The notes under the pieces are model-generated. The model saw only the letters and a program-made list of their open reading frames with translations. It did not search any database and was not told where the DNA came from. A stretch of DNA of 64,000 bases from RSA9 sp036381195 (GTDB lineage: Bacteria > Gemmatimonadota > Gemmatimonadetes > Longimicrobiales > RSA9), in NCBI GenBank assembly GCA_036381195.1, contig DASVDH010000078.1, positions 1 to 64,000 of the forward strand. The letters are read 5' to 3'. The position numbers and the translations under genes are program-made. Of the stretch, positions 27,274 to 35,161 are shown piece after piece; within the stretch, counting starts at the first letter, position 1; the number at the start of each line of letters is the position of its first letter.

Positions 27274-27432
27274 TCAATCCTTGCGCGCCCAGAAGAACGC
27301 GATCTGCTCGAAGCCAGGCGTGGTCGGGCGAGATAAGCCCACCTCGCCAACGATGCTCAGCATTTGCCTCACGCTCTCAATGGTGTACGAATGGATATGC
27401 CCGTAGCGGTTGACTCCTGGCTGTACCAGAGA
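27274..27432 (-). pseudogene. C-terminal remnant of a SAM-dependent methyltransferase
   Basis: About 50 codons ending in TGA read NRYGHIHSYTIESVRQMLS and then FEQIAFFWARKD. The GH-(I/V)-H-x-(Y/F)-(T/S) plus ESVRxML pattern is the C-terminal end of class I methyltransferases common in glycan clusters. Upstream no frame shows the SAM-binding GxGxG motif, so only the 3' end remains. The stretch is visibly less GC-rich than its surroundings. Confidence 0.65.
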
Positions 27433-27515
27433 GTCTCCGCGGCGCGCCGCGGGCGGGCGCCGGGATGCCGGAGAGCGTCCATTGCCGCGAGGCGCGGTTC
27501 GGCCCCGCGGCCAGA

Positions 27516-29327
27516 TCAGTGACTGCTGCCGCGCGCCGCGGCTGGTGCGAGCGCCGAGCTCGGCACCGGCCGGCGTGCCGGGCGGGGGTGTTTCACGATG
27601 AAGCGGCCGATCGCGAGATAGTCGAGCTTGCCATCGAGGAACGCCCGGACGCAGTCGTCCGCGCTACAGACGATGGGCTCCTCGTGCATGTTGAAGCTGG
27701 TGTTGATGATGCCGGGCAGGCCCGTGCGCCGGTGATACGCCTCGATGATGCGGTGGTACTCGGGATTCACCTCCCGCCGGACGAGCTGGGGGCGGGCGGT
27801 GCCATCGATGTGCACGACCCCCGGCATGCGGCGGCGCATCCAGGGCGTGCAATCGAAGGTGATGGTCATGAACTCCGCCGCGTGCTCCCCGCCTGCGAGG
27901 TCCTCGAAGCACGCCTCGCGATGCTCGTAGAGGACGGACGGCGCGAACGGCATGAACTCCGTGCGGTGCAGGTTCTTGTTCAGCCAGTCGTTCACGCCCG
28001 GGTCGGTCGCCTGGTAGAGGATCGAGCGATTGCCGAGCGCGCGCGGGCCGTACTCCATGCGGCCGGCCGCACGGGCGACGACGTGCCCGGCGGCAAGGAG
28101 CTCGGCGATGCGTTCCTCGAACGGAGCGCCAGCGTCGTCGGAGCGTTCCGGAGTCAGGCCGTACTTCCGCAACGCGGCGGCGATCTCATCGTCATCGAAG
28201 CCCGGGCCGAGATAGACGTGCTCGAGGGGGTTCGGGTCCGGCGTCATCGGGACCGGGAGGAGTCCCGGCACGCAGGCGGCGAGTGCGGCGCCGACGCCGA
28301 GACCGCCGTCGCCCATGTGGGGATGGATGAAGATCCGATCCACTTCGGGAAGCCGATGGACCTCCTGGTTGACCCGGACGTTGGCGAAGACGCCGCCCGC
28401 CACAGCCACGTTGCGCAGCCCCGTGCGGCGCGCCCAGTGCTGGACGAAGCGCGGGACGAGCTCCTCGAAGTGCCGCTGGATGCTCGCGGCCAGGTCCTCG
28501 CGCTTCCAGCCCGCCGGCAGCCGCCTCTCCAGTTGCCGGGCCGCCTCGCCGAAGACGACGCCGGCCCGGTTGATGAACGTGCCGTTCTCTTCGACGATCA
28601 TGTCCCGCAGGAGGGGGAGGAAGCGCGGCTCCCCGTGTGCGGCCAGGCCGGTGAGCTTCCCTTCGTGCTTCTGGGCCTTGAACCCGCAGATGTGCGTGGC
28701 GTAAGCGTAGTAGTTCCCGAGCGAGTTGAACGCCGCGATGGTGTGGAGGTGCTCGAGACGGCCGGTTCTGGCGGCGTACACCGTCCCGCTCTTGCCGTCG
28801 CCGCCGCCATCGAGCGAGATCACCAGGGCGTCATCGAAGCCGCTGGTGAAGTATGCCGACGCGATGTGCGCGAGGTGATGGTCCACGAAGTGGATCGGGC
28901 ACCGGACCCCGAACTCCCGGCGCAAGATGCGACGGATGCTCCGCCGGCGGTGCCGGAAGGTCGGCTCGAGGAGGAGGTAGTACGCCCTCTCAAGCCCCGG
29001 GAGGCGGTCGCGATACCGCGAAAGCTTGCCGGCGGCGCGCTTGATCGTCCCGCCGAGCCCGGCCGCGCGCTCCCAGTGCTGGAACCAGCCCTCGAAGGGC
29101 TGCAGTTCGTCCACGAAGAGATCCTGCCTGGATGACACAAGCACGGCGTCCAGCTCCTCCACCGTGGTGGCGGCCAGGCGGAGCGTCTCCCGGATGGACG
29201 TGCGCGGGAATCCTTCGACCAGCTTCATCCTGGACGTCCGCTCCTCGTTCAACGCTGCGAGGATGCGGCCATCCTCGGCGATCGCGGCTCCGCTATCGCC
29301 CTCTGTGGCGATTCCGAGGACTTTCAT
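27516..29327 (-). CDS. Second carbamoyltransferase, NodU/CmcH type
   Basis: 603 residues. Starts MKVLGIATEGDSGAAIAEDG; metal histidines lie in DHHLAHIASAYF (about 148-159), and the C-terminal domain has RMEYGPRALGNRSILY (about 420) and INTSFNMHEEPIVCS (about 538). It is complete and as long as the copy at 2114 but clearly diverged, so it probably carbamoylates a different hydroxyl. It stands alone, without SxtJ- or DUF5989-like partners. ATG 29327 is preceded by TGAGGA at a good distance, so the long open frame upstream is not used. A sigma-54-like element lies at 29434-29449. Confidence 0.95.
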   Translation of the reverse strand: MKVLGIATEGDSGAAIAEDGRILAALNEERTSRMKLVEGFPRTSIRETLRLAATTVEELDAVLVSSRQDLFVDELQPFEGWFQHWERAAGLGGTIKRAAGKLSRYRDRLPGLERAYYLLLEPTFRHRRRSIRRILRREFGVRCPIHFVDHHLAHIASAYFTSGFDDALVISLDGGGDGKSGTVYAARTGRLEHLHTIAAFNSLGNYYAYATHICGFKAQKHEGKLTGLAAHGEPRFLPLLRDMIVEENGTFINRAGVVFGEAARQLERRLPAGWKREDLAASIQRHFEELVPRFVQHWARRTGLRNVAVAGGVFANVRVNQEVHRLPEVDRIFIHPHMGDGGLGVGAALAACVPGLLPVPMTPDPNPLEHVYLGPGFDDDEIAAALRKYGLTPERSDDAGAPFEERIAELLAAGHVVARAAGRMEYGPRALGNRSILYQATDPGVNDWLNKNLHRTEFMPFAPSVLYEHREACFEDLAGGEHAAEFMTITFDCTPWMRRRMPGVVHIDGTARPQLVRREVNPEYHRIIEAYHRRTGLPGIINTSFNMHEEPIVCSADDCVRAFLDGKLDYLAIGRFIVKHPRPARRPVPSSALAPAAARGSSH

Positions 29328-29433
29328 GGATTCCTCAGGTGGAGGGCTGCGGTTCGACCCCGGTACGGCAGACTCGGCTCCGCCACCGGGGGATCGCGAC
29401 ATTGTACTGGATGCTTGCTCGCAGCCCGCTACC

Positions 29434-29449
29434 TGCAAGGAGGATGCCG
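29434..29449 (-). promoter_or_regulatory. Candidate sigma-54 promoter for the second carbamoyltransferase
   Basis: Minus-strand CGGCATC-CTCC-TTGCA keeps GG and GC exactly ten bases apart and matches TGGCACG-N4-TTGCA at 9 of 12 positions. Predicted start of transcription is about 29423, giving a leader of about 96 bases. Confidence 0.4.
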
Positions 29450-29864
29450 GCAAGGGATGGGGGCCGGGGCAGGCCGGTATCGGGGGCGAGTGAGGGGGAA
29501 CGCGCATGGCCGTAGGAGATGCGGCAGGCGGGTGCCGGCGGGCTGATCGGTCCGCCCGGCGGGCGCGGGCCCGCGCGCAACGACCGTGGCAGCGGGGCCA
29601 CACCCCGGCGCCGCGCGCGGCCGCGGCATCGCCGGGGCGGCTCCCGGCACGACGTGGCGGGCGCGTGTTGCGGGCCGTCCGTTCCGGTGCGCCAGCGGAT
29701 GCGCGCTGCCGCTTCCCGAGGGAAGGCCGCCGGCCGGCCGGTGACCCGCGCGTAGCCCGTAGACCTGCCGCTCGATGCCGGCCGTTGGTGACGGGGTTCC
29801 CGGTACGGGCCGGAGGTCGGCTCGTGCCGGTCCACGCGAGACCCCTGCGGCCGCCGGCCTCGAC

Positions 29865-29880
29865 GGGCACGTGTCTTGCT
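29865..29880 (+). promoter_or_regulatory. Candidate sigma-54 (-24/-12) promoter for the deacetylase operon
   Basis: GGGCACGTGTCTTGCT matches the consensus TGGCACG-N4-TTGC(A/T) at all but the first base, with correct spacing. Transcription would start near 29891, just before the AGGAG at 29903-29907 and the CTG start at 29915. It is the best sigma-54-like site I found in the window. Confidence 0.65.
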
Positions 29881-29902
29881 CCCCGGGCAGCGCCACGTCG
29901 AC

Positions 29903-29907
29903 AGGAG
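29903..29907 (+). promoter_or_regulatory. Ribosome binding site deciding a CTG start
   Basis: AGGAG lies seven bases before CTG 29915. The only other start candidate, TTG 29876, has no ribosome site and falls inside the -12 box of the candidate promoter. Confidence 0.6.
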
Positions 29908-29914
29908 TTCCACG

Positions 29915-30742
29915 CTGATTCACCATTTCACGATCGACGTCGAGGAGTATTTCCAGGTTTCCGCGTTCGAGGCATGCGTGCCGCGGGAACGCTGGGATCT
30001 GCTCGAGAGCCGTGTGGCGCGGAGCGTCGCGCGACTGCTGGAGCTGCTGGCCCGGCATCGCGCACGTGCCACCTTCTTCGTCCTCGGCTGGGTCGCGGAG
30101 CGCCACCCCGGCATCGTCCGGGACGTGGTGGGCGCCGGGCACGAAGTCGCTTCCCACGGCTGGGACCATGCGCGCATCCCGGACCTGCGGCCGGAACGCT
30201 TCCGACTGGAGGCGCGGCGGACCAAGCAGGTCCTGGAGGACCTGGCGGGTGCGCCCGTCGTCGGGTTCCGGGCGCCCAGCTTCTCGCTGTTGCCGGGATA
30301 CGAGTGGGCGCTGGACATCCTGCTGGAGGAGGGCTACCGCTACGACTCCAGCCTCTTCCCCGTTCGTCGCCCCGGCTACGGCTACCCGAACGGGAAACGA
30401 GACCCGCACTGGCTGCGGCTGCCGGGCGGGCGGCTCGCCGAAGTGCCTCCGACGACCCTGCGGCGCTGGGGCCTCAACCTCCCGGCAGGGGGCGGGGCCT
30501 ACTTCCGGTTGCTGCCGTACCGGCTCGTCCGCGAGGCGCTCCTGGACTGCGAGCAGAGGGGCGTGCCGGGGACCTTCTACATCCACCCGTGGGAGCTGGA
30601 CCCCGGGCAGCCGCGGCTGCGGGCGCCGTTCCTGACGCGGATCCGGCACTACGGCGGGTTGCAGAGGACGGAGCGCCGGCTCGTGCGCCTGTTGGAGGAG
30701 TTCCGCTTCGGGCGGATCATCGACACGGTGGCTACGCTGTGA
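29915..30742 (+). CDS. Exosortase A-associated polysaccharide deacetylase (CE4)
   Basis: 275 residues, close to the family's usual length. It opens HHFTIDVEEYFQVSAFE, the hallmark of the deacetylase that accompanies exosortase A EPS loci, where TIDVEEYF replaces the usual TFDDG. Metal histidines are in SHGWDHARI (about 77-85), then GFRAPSFSLL (about 116) and FYIHPWELD (about 220). It probably de-N-acetylates the growing polysaccharide. Start is read as CTG at 29915 because of the AGGAG site. A TTG at 29876 is in frame but unlikely. The stop overlaps the next GTG (GTGA). Confidence 0.92.
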   Translation: MIHHFTIDVEEYFQVSAFEACVPRERWDLLESRVARSVARLLELLARHRARATFFVLGWVAERHPGIVRDVVGAGHEVASHGWDHARIPDLRPERFRLEARRTKQVLEDLAGAPVVGFRAPSFSLLPGYEWALDILLEEGYRYDSSLFPVRRPGYGYPNGKRDPHWLRLPGGRLAEVPPTTLRRWGLNLPAGGGAYFRLLPYRLVREALLDCEQRGVPGTFYIHPWELDPGQPRLRAPFLTRIRHYGGLQRTERRLVRLLEEFRFGRIIDTVATL

Positions 30743-31809
30743 GCGTCGCGGGATCCGTCGTTGCAGAGAGTCGGCGCTCGGCGCCGACCGTGGTCGCGCC
30801 TTGGGATGGCGACGCGCGCGCCTGGGACGAGTTCGTCCTGCGGGCGGAGGGCGGGACGTTCTGCCACCTGTCCTCCTGGCGGGAGGTCATCGGCGAGGTC
30901 CTGGGGCACGAGTGCCTGTACGCGGCCGCGCTGGCGCCGGGCGGCGAGCTGGTCGGCGTGCTGCCCCTGATTCGGGTCCGCAGCCCGATCTTCGGCCACT
31001 ACCTCGTCTCCATGCCCTTCCTCAATGCGGGCGGGCCGCTCGGCTCGGGCGAGGCCCAGGAGCGCCTGGTCTCGTGGGCGGTCGAGGAGGCGCGGCGGTC
31101 GCGGGCAGACCTGCTGGAGCTGCGGAGCCGCGATGCTGCCGCGCCGGAGCTGGCTCGCTCGGACCGGAAGGTGACCGTGCTGCTGCCCCTCCCTGCGTCT
31201 GCGGAGACGTTGTGGCACCAGACGTTCCGGTCGAAGCTGCGGAGCCAGATCCGGCGCGCCCAGAAGGCGGGGATGGAGGCCCGCTTCGGGCCGGACCAGG
31301 CGGAAGCGTTCTACGAGGTCTTCACGCGGAACATGCGGGACCTGGGCACGCCGGTGCTGCCGTGGCGCTTCTTCGATGCGATCCGCGCGCGCTTCGAGGA
31401 GATTGTGGTCTTCGCGGCCGTGTACCGGCGAGGCGAGCCCGTGGCGGGGGGGTGTGGTTTCGCCTTCCGTGGCACGTTCGAGCTGACGTGGGCCTCGTCG
31501 CTCCGGCGCTATGCCCCGGAGGCGCCGAACATGCTCCTCTACTGGTCGCTCATGGAGCACGCGATCGCGCGGGGGATGGAGGTGTTCGACTTCGGCCGCT
31601 GCACCCCGGGCGGCGGAACGCACCGGTTCAAGCTGCAGTGGGGCGGCGCGGACCAGCCGCTCCCCTGGTCGCGGTGGTCGCCGCGCGGGCTCGCTGCGCC
31701 GCCGACGCCGGACCGGCCGGTCTACCGGGTCGCGGGCGCGGTGTGGCGGCGGCTGCCTCTCGCGGTCACGAAGGCCGTGGGGCCGCTCCTCGCCCGGAGT
31801 CTCCCGTGA
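30739..31809 (+). CDS. Exosortase A-associated FemAB-like acyl/aminoacyl transferase
   Basis: 356 residues with a duplicated GNAT-like fold. Marks are the early FCHLSSWREVIGEVLGHE, TFRSKLRSQIRRAQKAG near 170, and FDFGRCTPGGGTHRFKLQWG near 285-304, which is diagnostic of the PEP-CTERM-locus FemAB group. FemAB proteins transfer amino acids from aminoacyl-tRNA; in this group a glycan amine is the likely acceptor (inference). It directly follows the deacetylase, which would create such amines. GTG start, GTGA overlaps at both ends. Confidence 0.92.
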   Translation: MSVAGSVVAESRRSAPTVVAPWDGDARAWDEFVLRAEGGTFCHLSSWREVIGEVLGHECLYAAALAPGGELVGVLPLIRVRSPIFGHYLVSMPFLNAGGPLGSGEAQERLVSWAVEEARRSRADLLELRSRDAAAPELARSDRKVTVLLPLPASAETLWHQTFRSKLRSQIRRAQKAGMEARFGPDQAEAFYEVFTRNMRDLGTPVLPWRFFDAIRARFEEIVVFAAVYRRGEPVAGGCGFAFRGTFELTWASSLRRYAPEAPNMLLYWSLMEHAIARGMEVFDFGRCTPGGGTHRFKLQWGGADQPLPWSRWSPRGLAAPPTPDRPVYRVAGAVWRRLPLAVTKAVGPLLARSLP

Positions 31810-33080
31810 GCGCGCCGGCGGTGACCCGGGTGCGGGCGAGGGCCCGCGGGGGGCGGACGAGCGAGCCGCGGCTCGGCGGGCCATTCCGGCATCAGCCGCC
31901 GGTCCGCTCGCCGGTCCCGCCGGGCGCGTTCGTTGCCGCCATCCGGCAGCTTCTCCGGCTCGCCCCCGATCCGCGACCGCGCCTTTCGGCCCTGCTGGAG
32001 GCGGTGTACGGAGCCGAGCGCGTGGTGCTCTGCTCCAGCGGCACGGCGGCGCTCCAGCTCGCGATCCGGGTCGCGGCGGCGCACGCGGGCGAGCCGGGGC
32101 CGGTCGCGCTCCCGGCGTTCACGTGCTACGACGTCGCCTCCGCGGCGATCGGCGCGCAGGCGAGTCTCGTGCTGTACGACGTCGAGCCCTCGGCGCTCGC
32201 GCCGGATCTCGCGTCGCTGGAGCGGGCCCTGCGCGTCGGCGCCCGTGTCGTGGTGGTCTCGCCGCTGTACGGGATCCCGGTGGATTGGGGGGCCGTCCAG
32301 GCGCTGTGCGACCGCTACGGCGCGGTGCTCATCGAGGATGCGGCCCAGGGCCACGGCGCCGCCTGGCGCGGCCGGCCGATCGGCTCGCTCGGCGCGATCA
32401 GCGTGCTGAGCTTCGGCCGCGGGAAGGGGTGGACGGGCGGCAAGGGAGGCGCGTTGCTGCTCCGGGGCGCTGCTGCCGGAGCGCACGCTCGGGTGGCGGA
32501 GGAGCTGGCAGGGACGTCCGCATTCGTCGAAGCCCGCGTGGTCGCCGGATCGCTGGCGCAGCAGGTCCTCGGGCGTCCCGGGCTCTACGCCCTGCCTCGC
32601 GCGGTGCCGTGGCTGCACCTCGGCGAGACGCGGTACCGGCCGCCCGTCCCGCCCGCGGCGTTGCCCAGGGCGGCGGCAGCGCTCCTGCAGGCCTCCAAGG
32701 ATGCCGCGGATCGGGAAGCCGCACGGCGGCGGGCGAACGGCGAGTTCTTCCGTGCACGGCTCGACGGCATCGCAGGCATTGGGGTACCGGCCCCGCCGCC
32801 GCAGGCGAGCCCCGGGTACCTGCGCTTCCCGGTGCTGGTCCGGGGCGGAGCCGGGGCGCTCGGTCCCTCGGCCCTCCTCCGGCGCTTCGGGGTGGAGGCC
32901 GGGTACCCGCAGCCGCTCTCGGAGCTCGGCCCCGTGCGTGGGCGGCTGGCCACCGACCCCGGTCCGCTGCGAGGCGCGACGGCCCTGGCGCGGGAGCTGG
33001 TGACGCTGCCGACGACTTCGCTACTCGGTGATTCGGAAAAGCACGGCCTGTTGCGTCTCCTCGATCGATTGCGACGGTGA
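31806..33080 (+). CDS. DegT/DnrJ/EryC1/StrS-family aminotransferase
   Basis: 424 residues. Fold-type I PLP enzyme of the sugar aminotransferase family: CSSGTAALQLAIRV (cofactor phosphate), LPAFTCYDVASAA, VLIEDAAQGHGA with the PLP-ring aspartate, and SFGRGKGWTGGKGG holding the Schiff-base lysine. These enzymes convert keto-sugars on nucleotide carriers to amino-sugars. The active-site stretch is unusual in having two glycine-flanked lysines. The first 35 residues are low-complexity. GTG start with four-base overlaps on both sides. Confidence 0.9.
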   Translation: MSAPAVTRVRARARGGRTSEPRLGGPFRHQPPVRSPVPPGAFVAAIRQLLRLAPDPRPRLSALLEAVYGAERVVLCSSGTAALQLAIRVAAAHAGEPGPVALPAFTCYDVASAAIGAQASLVLYDVEPSALAPDLASLERALRVGARVVVVSPLYGIPVDWGAVQALCDRYGAVLIEDAAQGHGAAWRGRPIGSLGAISVLSFGRGKGWTGGKGGALLLRGAAAGAHARVAEELAGTSAFVEARVVAGSLAQQVLGRPGLYALPRAVPWLHLGETRYRPPVPPAALPRAAAALLQASKDAADREAARRRANGEFFRARLDGIAGIGVPAPPPQASPGYLRFPVLVRGGAGALGPSALLRRFGVEAGYPQPLSELGPVRGRLATDPGPLRGATALARELVTLPTTSLLGDSEKHGLLRLLDRLRR

Positions 33081-34102
33081 ACGGTCTGGACCGGGAACGG
33101 AGCGGACCTCACGGTTGGGCCACGACGGCCAGTGCCGGAGGCAGCTCGGAGCCCGGGCCGGCGCTGTCCGTCGTCGTGCCGCTGTACAACGAGGAGGGGA
33201 ACATCCACCCCCTGGTTTCCGCCGTCCGGGAGGCGCTCGCGGCCGTGGAATCGTGGGAGCTTCTCCTGGTGGATGATGGCAGCACGGACGGGACGGCCGC
33301 GCGTGCGCTGGAGTGCTGCGGCGCGGACCCGCGGGTGCGGCTGTTGAGACTCGCCAGGAACTACGGGCAGACCGCCGCGATGCAGGCGGGGTTCGACCAC
33401 GCGCGGGGGGCCGTGGTGGTCAGCATGGACGGCGACATGCAGAACGATCCCGCCGACATCCCACGGCTGGTTGCCCGGCTCGACGAGGGGTTCGACCTCG
33501 TGGCGGGCTACCGCGAGCGGCGGCGGGACAAGGTCCTGACACGGAAGGTGCCCTCCTGGCTGGCGAACCGACTGATCCGGCGCGTGACGGGCGTTCCGAT
33601 CCGGGACAACGGCTGCTCGCTGAAGGCGTTTCGCCGGGACCTGCTGCACCGGCTGCACCTGTACGCGGACCTGCACCGGTTCATTCCCGCGGTGGCCGCA
33701 GCGACGGCCGGCGCGCGGATCACGGAGATACCGGTTCGGCATCATCCCCGGCAGTACGGCCGGAGCAAGTACGGTCTTTCGAGGACGGTGAAGGTCCTGC
33801 TGGATCTGCTGACGGTCCGGATGATCCAGCGGGTGCGGGAGCGGCCGCTCCAGCTCTTCGGCGCCGGCGCGCTCGCCGCGTGCGTGTGCGGCGCCGTGTT
33901 CGCGGCCTTCGCGGCGATCGCATACGCCAGGTTCGGTCCGGACAAGGCCTACTCCGTCGTGTTTCCGGCCGTGTCCCTGCTCTGGTTCGGGCTCGGGGCC
34001 TACCTGCTCATGCTCGGGCTGATCGCCGAGGCCGCGCTGCGGGAGGACCTCCCGGGACACGGACGGAACGCGCCGGTCGTGCGTGAGGTGTCGGGCTCAT
34101 GA
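33077..34102 (+). CDS. GT2 polyprenyl-phosphate sugar transferase (ArnC/DPM-like)
   Basis: 341 residues. After a 28-residue tail comes LSVVVPLYNEEGNIHPLVSA, LLVDDGSTDGTAA, the DXD site MDGDMQNDP near 118 and RRDKVLTRKVPSW. Two C-terminal spans (about 255-280 and 293-318) are typical of enzymes that load a sugar on undecaprenyl phosphate. That lipid-linked sugar could feed the GT39/GT-C-like membrane proteins of this locus. All catalytic motifs are present. GTG start overlapping the aminotransferase stop. Confidence 0.92.
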   Translation: MNGLDRERSGPHGWATTASAGGSSEPGPALSVVVPLYNEEGNIHPLVSAVREALAAVESWELLLVDDGSTDGTAARALECCGADPRVRLLRLARNYGQTAAMQAGFDHARGAVVVSMDGDMQNDPADIPRLVARLDEGFDLVAGYRERRRDKVLTRKVPSWLANRLIRRVTGVPIRDNGCSLKAFRRDLLHRLHLYADLHRFIPAVAAATAGARITEIPVRHHPRQYGRSKYGLSRTVKVLLDLLTVRMIQRVRERPLQLFGAGALAACVCGAVFAAFAAIAYARFGPDKAYSVVFPAVSLLWFGLGAYLLMLGLIAEAALREDLPGHGRNAPVVREVSGS

Positions 34103-35136
34103 ACAGCGCGGATACGGCGGTTTCCGGGAGCGCGGCGTTCACGACTGCCGACCTGCGGCCGTCGACGGTCTCCGTGATCGTGCCGGTCACGGAGAGGCCC
34201 GAGCCGCTGGCGGAGCTCTACCGCGAGTACGCCGCGCCCCTGCGCGCGGCGGGGCACTCATTCGAGTTCCTGTTCGGCTGCGAGCCGTGGGCCCGCGGGC
34301 TTGCAGGGCCGGTGGCTGCGCTGGCGGACGCGGGCGAGCCCGTACGGGTGCTGGAGGTGGCGAACAGCGCCGGGGAGACGACGCTGCTGAAGGCGCTGGC
34401 GGCGCGCGCGGAGGGCGGGATCGTGATCACGCTGCCCGCGTACCGACGCGTGGAGTCGGCCGTGTTGCCCGTGCTGATCGCGCGGGTCGAGCAGGGCGCC
34501 GACATGGTGCTCGCCCGCCGCTGGCCGCGCCGCGACTCGTGGATCAACCGCCTCCAGAACCGGCTCTTCCACGCTCTCGTCGGCCGCGTGTCGGGCGGCG
34601 AGCTGCACGACATCGCGTGCGGGGTCCGGGCGATGCGGCGAGAGGTGCTGCTGGACCTCCCCGTCTATGGCGACCTGGCGCGGTTCCTCCCGCTGTTCGC
34701 CGTGCGGGAGGGCTACGACGTCCGGGAGGTCGATGCGCCGCAGCACCGCGCCGACGTCCATACGCGGATCTACGGCGCCGGCACGTACCTGCGGCGCCTG
34801 CTCGATGTGCTCGGGCTCTTCTTCCTGCTGCGATTCACGGACAAGCCACTGCGCTTCTTCGGCCTGATCGGCAGCTCACTCCTGCTGGGCGGCGCGGTCC
34901 TGCTGCTCGTGCTCTTCATCCAGCGCCTGGGCGGGGAGGGCATCGCGAACCGGCCGTTCCTGCTCCTGGGCTCGCTGCTCGCCGTTCTCGGGGTGCAGGC
35001 CATCGCGCTCGGACTCGTCGGCGAGATCATCGTGTATCTGCACGCGCCCTCGCGCCGGCCGTACCGGCTCGCGCGGACGCGGACACCGCGGTCCGAGGAG
35101 GCGGTGGCAACGCCGGTGGCCGCGGATCGGCAATGA
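34099..35136 (+). CDS. Degenerate GT2 paralogue, probable pseudoenzyme with two C-terminal spans
   Basis: 345 residues, same layout as the upstream neighbour: VSVIVPVTERPEPLAELYRE, a core with WINRLQNRLFHALVGRVSG and GVRAMRREVLLDL, and two C-terminal spans. The donor motif VDDGS is replaced by FGCEPWARG and the DXD stretch by ITLPAYRRVE, so both metal/nucleotide sites are lost while the rest is well kept. It is intact, coupled by ATGA, and probably forms a pair with the active enzyme or has a new role (inference). Confidence 0.88.
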   Translation: MNSADTAVSGSAAFTTADLRPSTVSVIVPVTERPEPLAELYREYAAPLRAAGHSFEFLFGCEPWARGLAGPVAALADAGEPVRVLEVANSAGETTLLKALAARAEGGIVITLPAYRRVESAVLPVLIARVEQGADMVLARRWPRRDSWINRLQNRLFHALVGRVSGGELHDIACGVRAMRREVLLDLPVYGDLARFLPLFAVREGYDVREVDAPQHRADVHTRIYGAGTYLRRLLDVLGLFFLLRFTDKPLRFFGLIGSSLLLGGAVLLLVLFIQRLGGEGIANRPFLLLGSLLAVLGVQAIALGLVGEIIVYLHAPSRRPYRLARTRTPRSEEAVATPVAADRQ

Positions 35137-35161
35137 CCGGAGGAAAGGCGACGAACGTTCG

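Larger units (their letters stand above)
29328..29914. other. Divergent intergenic region, 587 bases, with two candidate sigma-54 promoters
   Basis: Separates the second carbamoyltransferase (-) from the deacetylase-FemAB operon (+). Open frames here lack any domain. It contains sigma-54-like elements on each strand (29434-29449 and 29865-29880). About 400 bases between them could hold activator sites; I see no clear repeated operator. Confidence 0.6.

Noticed and set aside
29876..29914. TTG 29876 as the start of the exosortase-associated deacetylase
   Set aside because: It has no ribosome site, the added residues are not family-like, and it lies within the candidate -12 box; AGGAG points to CTG 29915.
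17985..33290. An identical stretch of about 25 bases shared by the GT2 genes near 17985 and 33265
   Set aside because: It encodes the conserved LVDDGSTDG motif in both genes; codon bias and motif conservation explain it without recombination.
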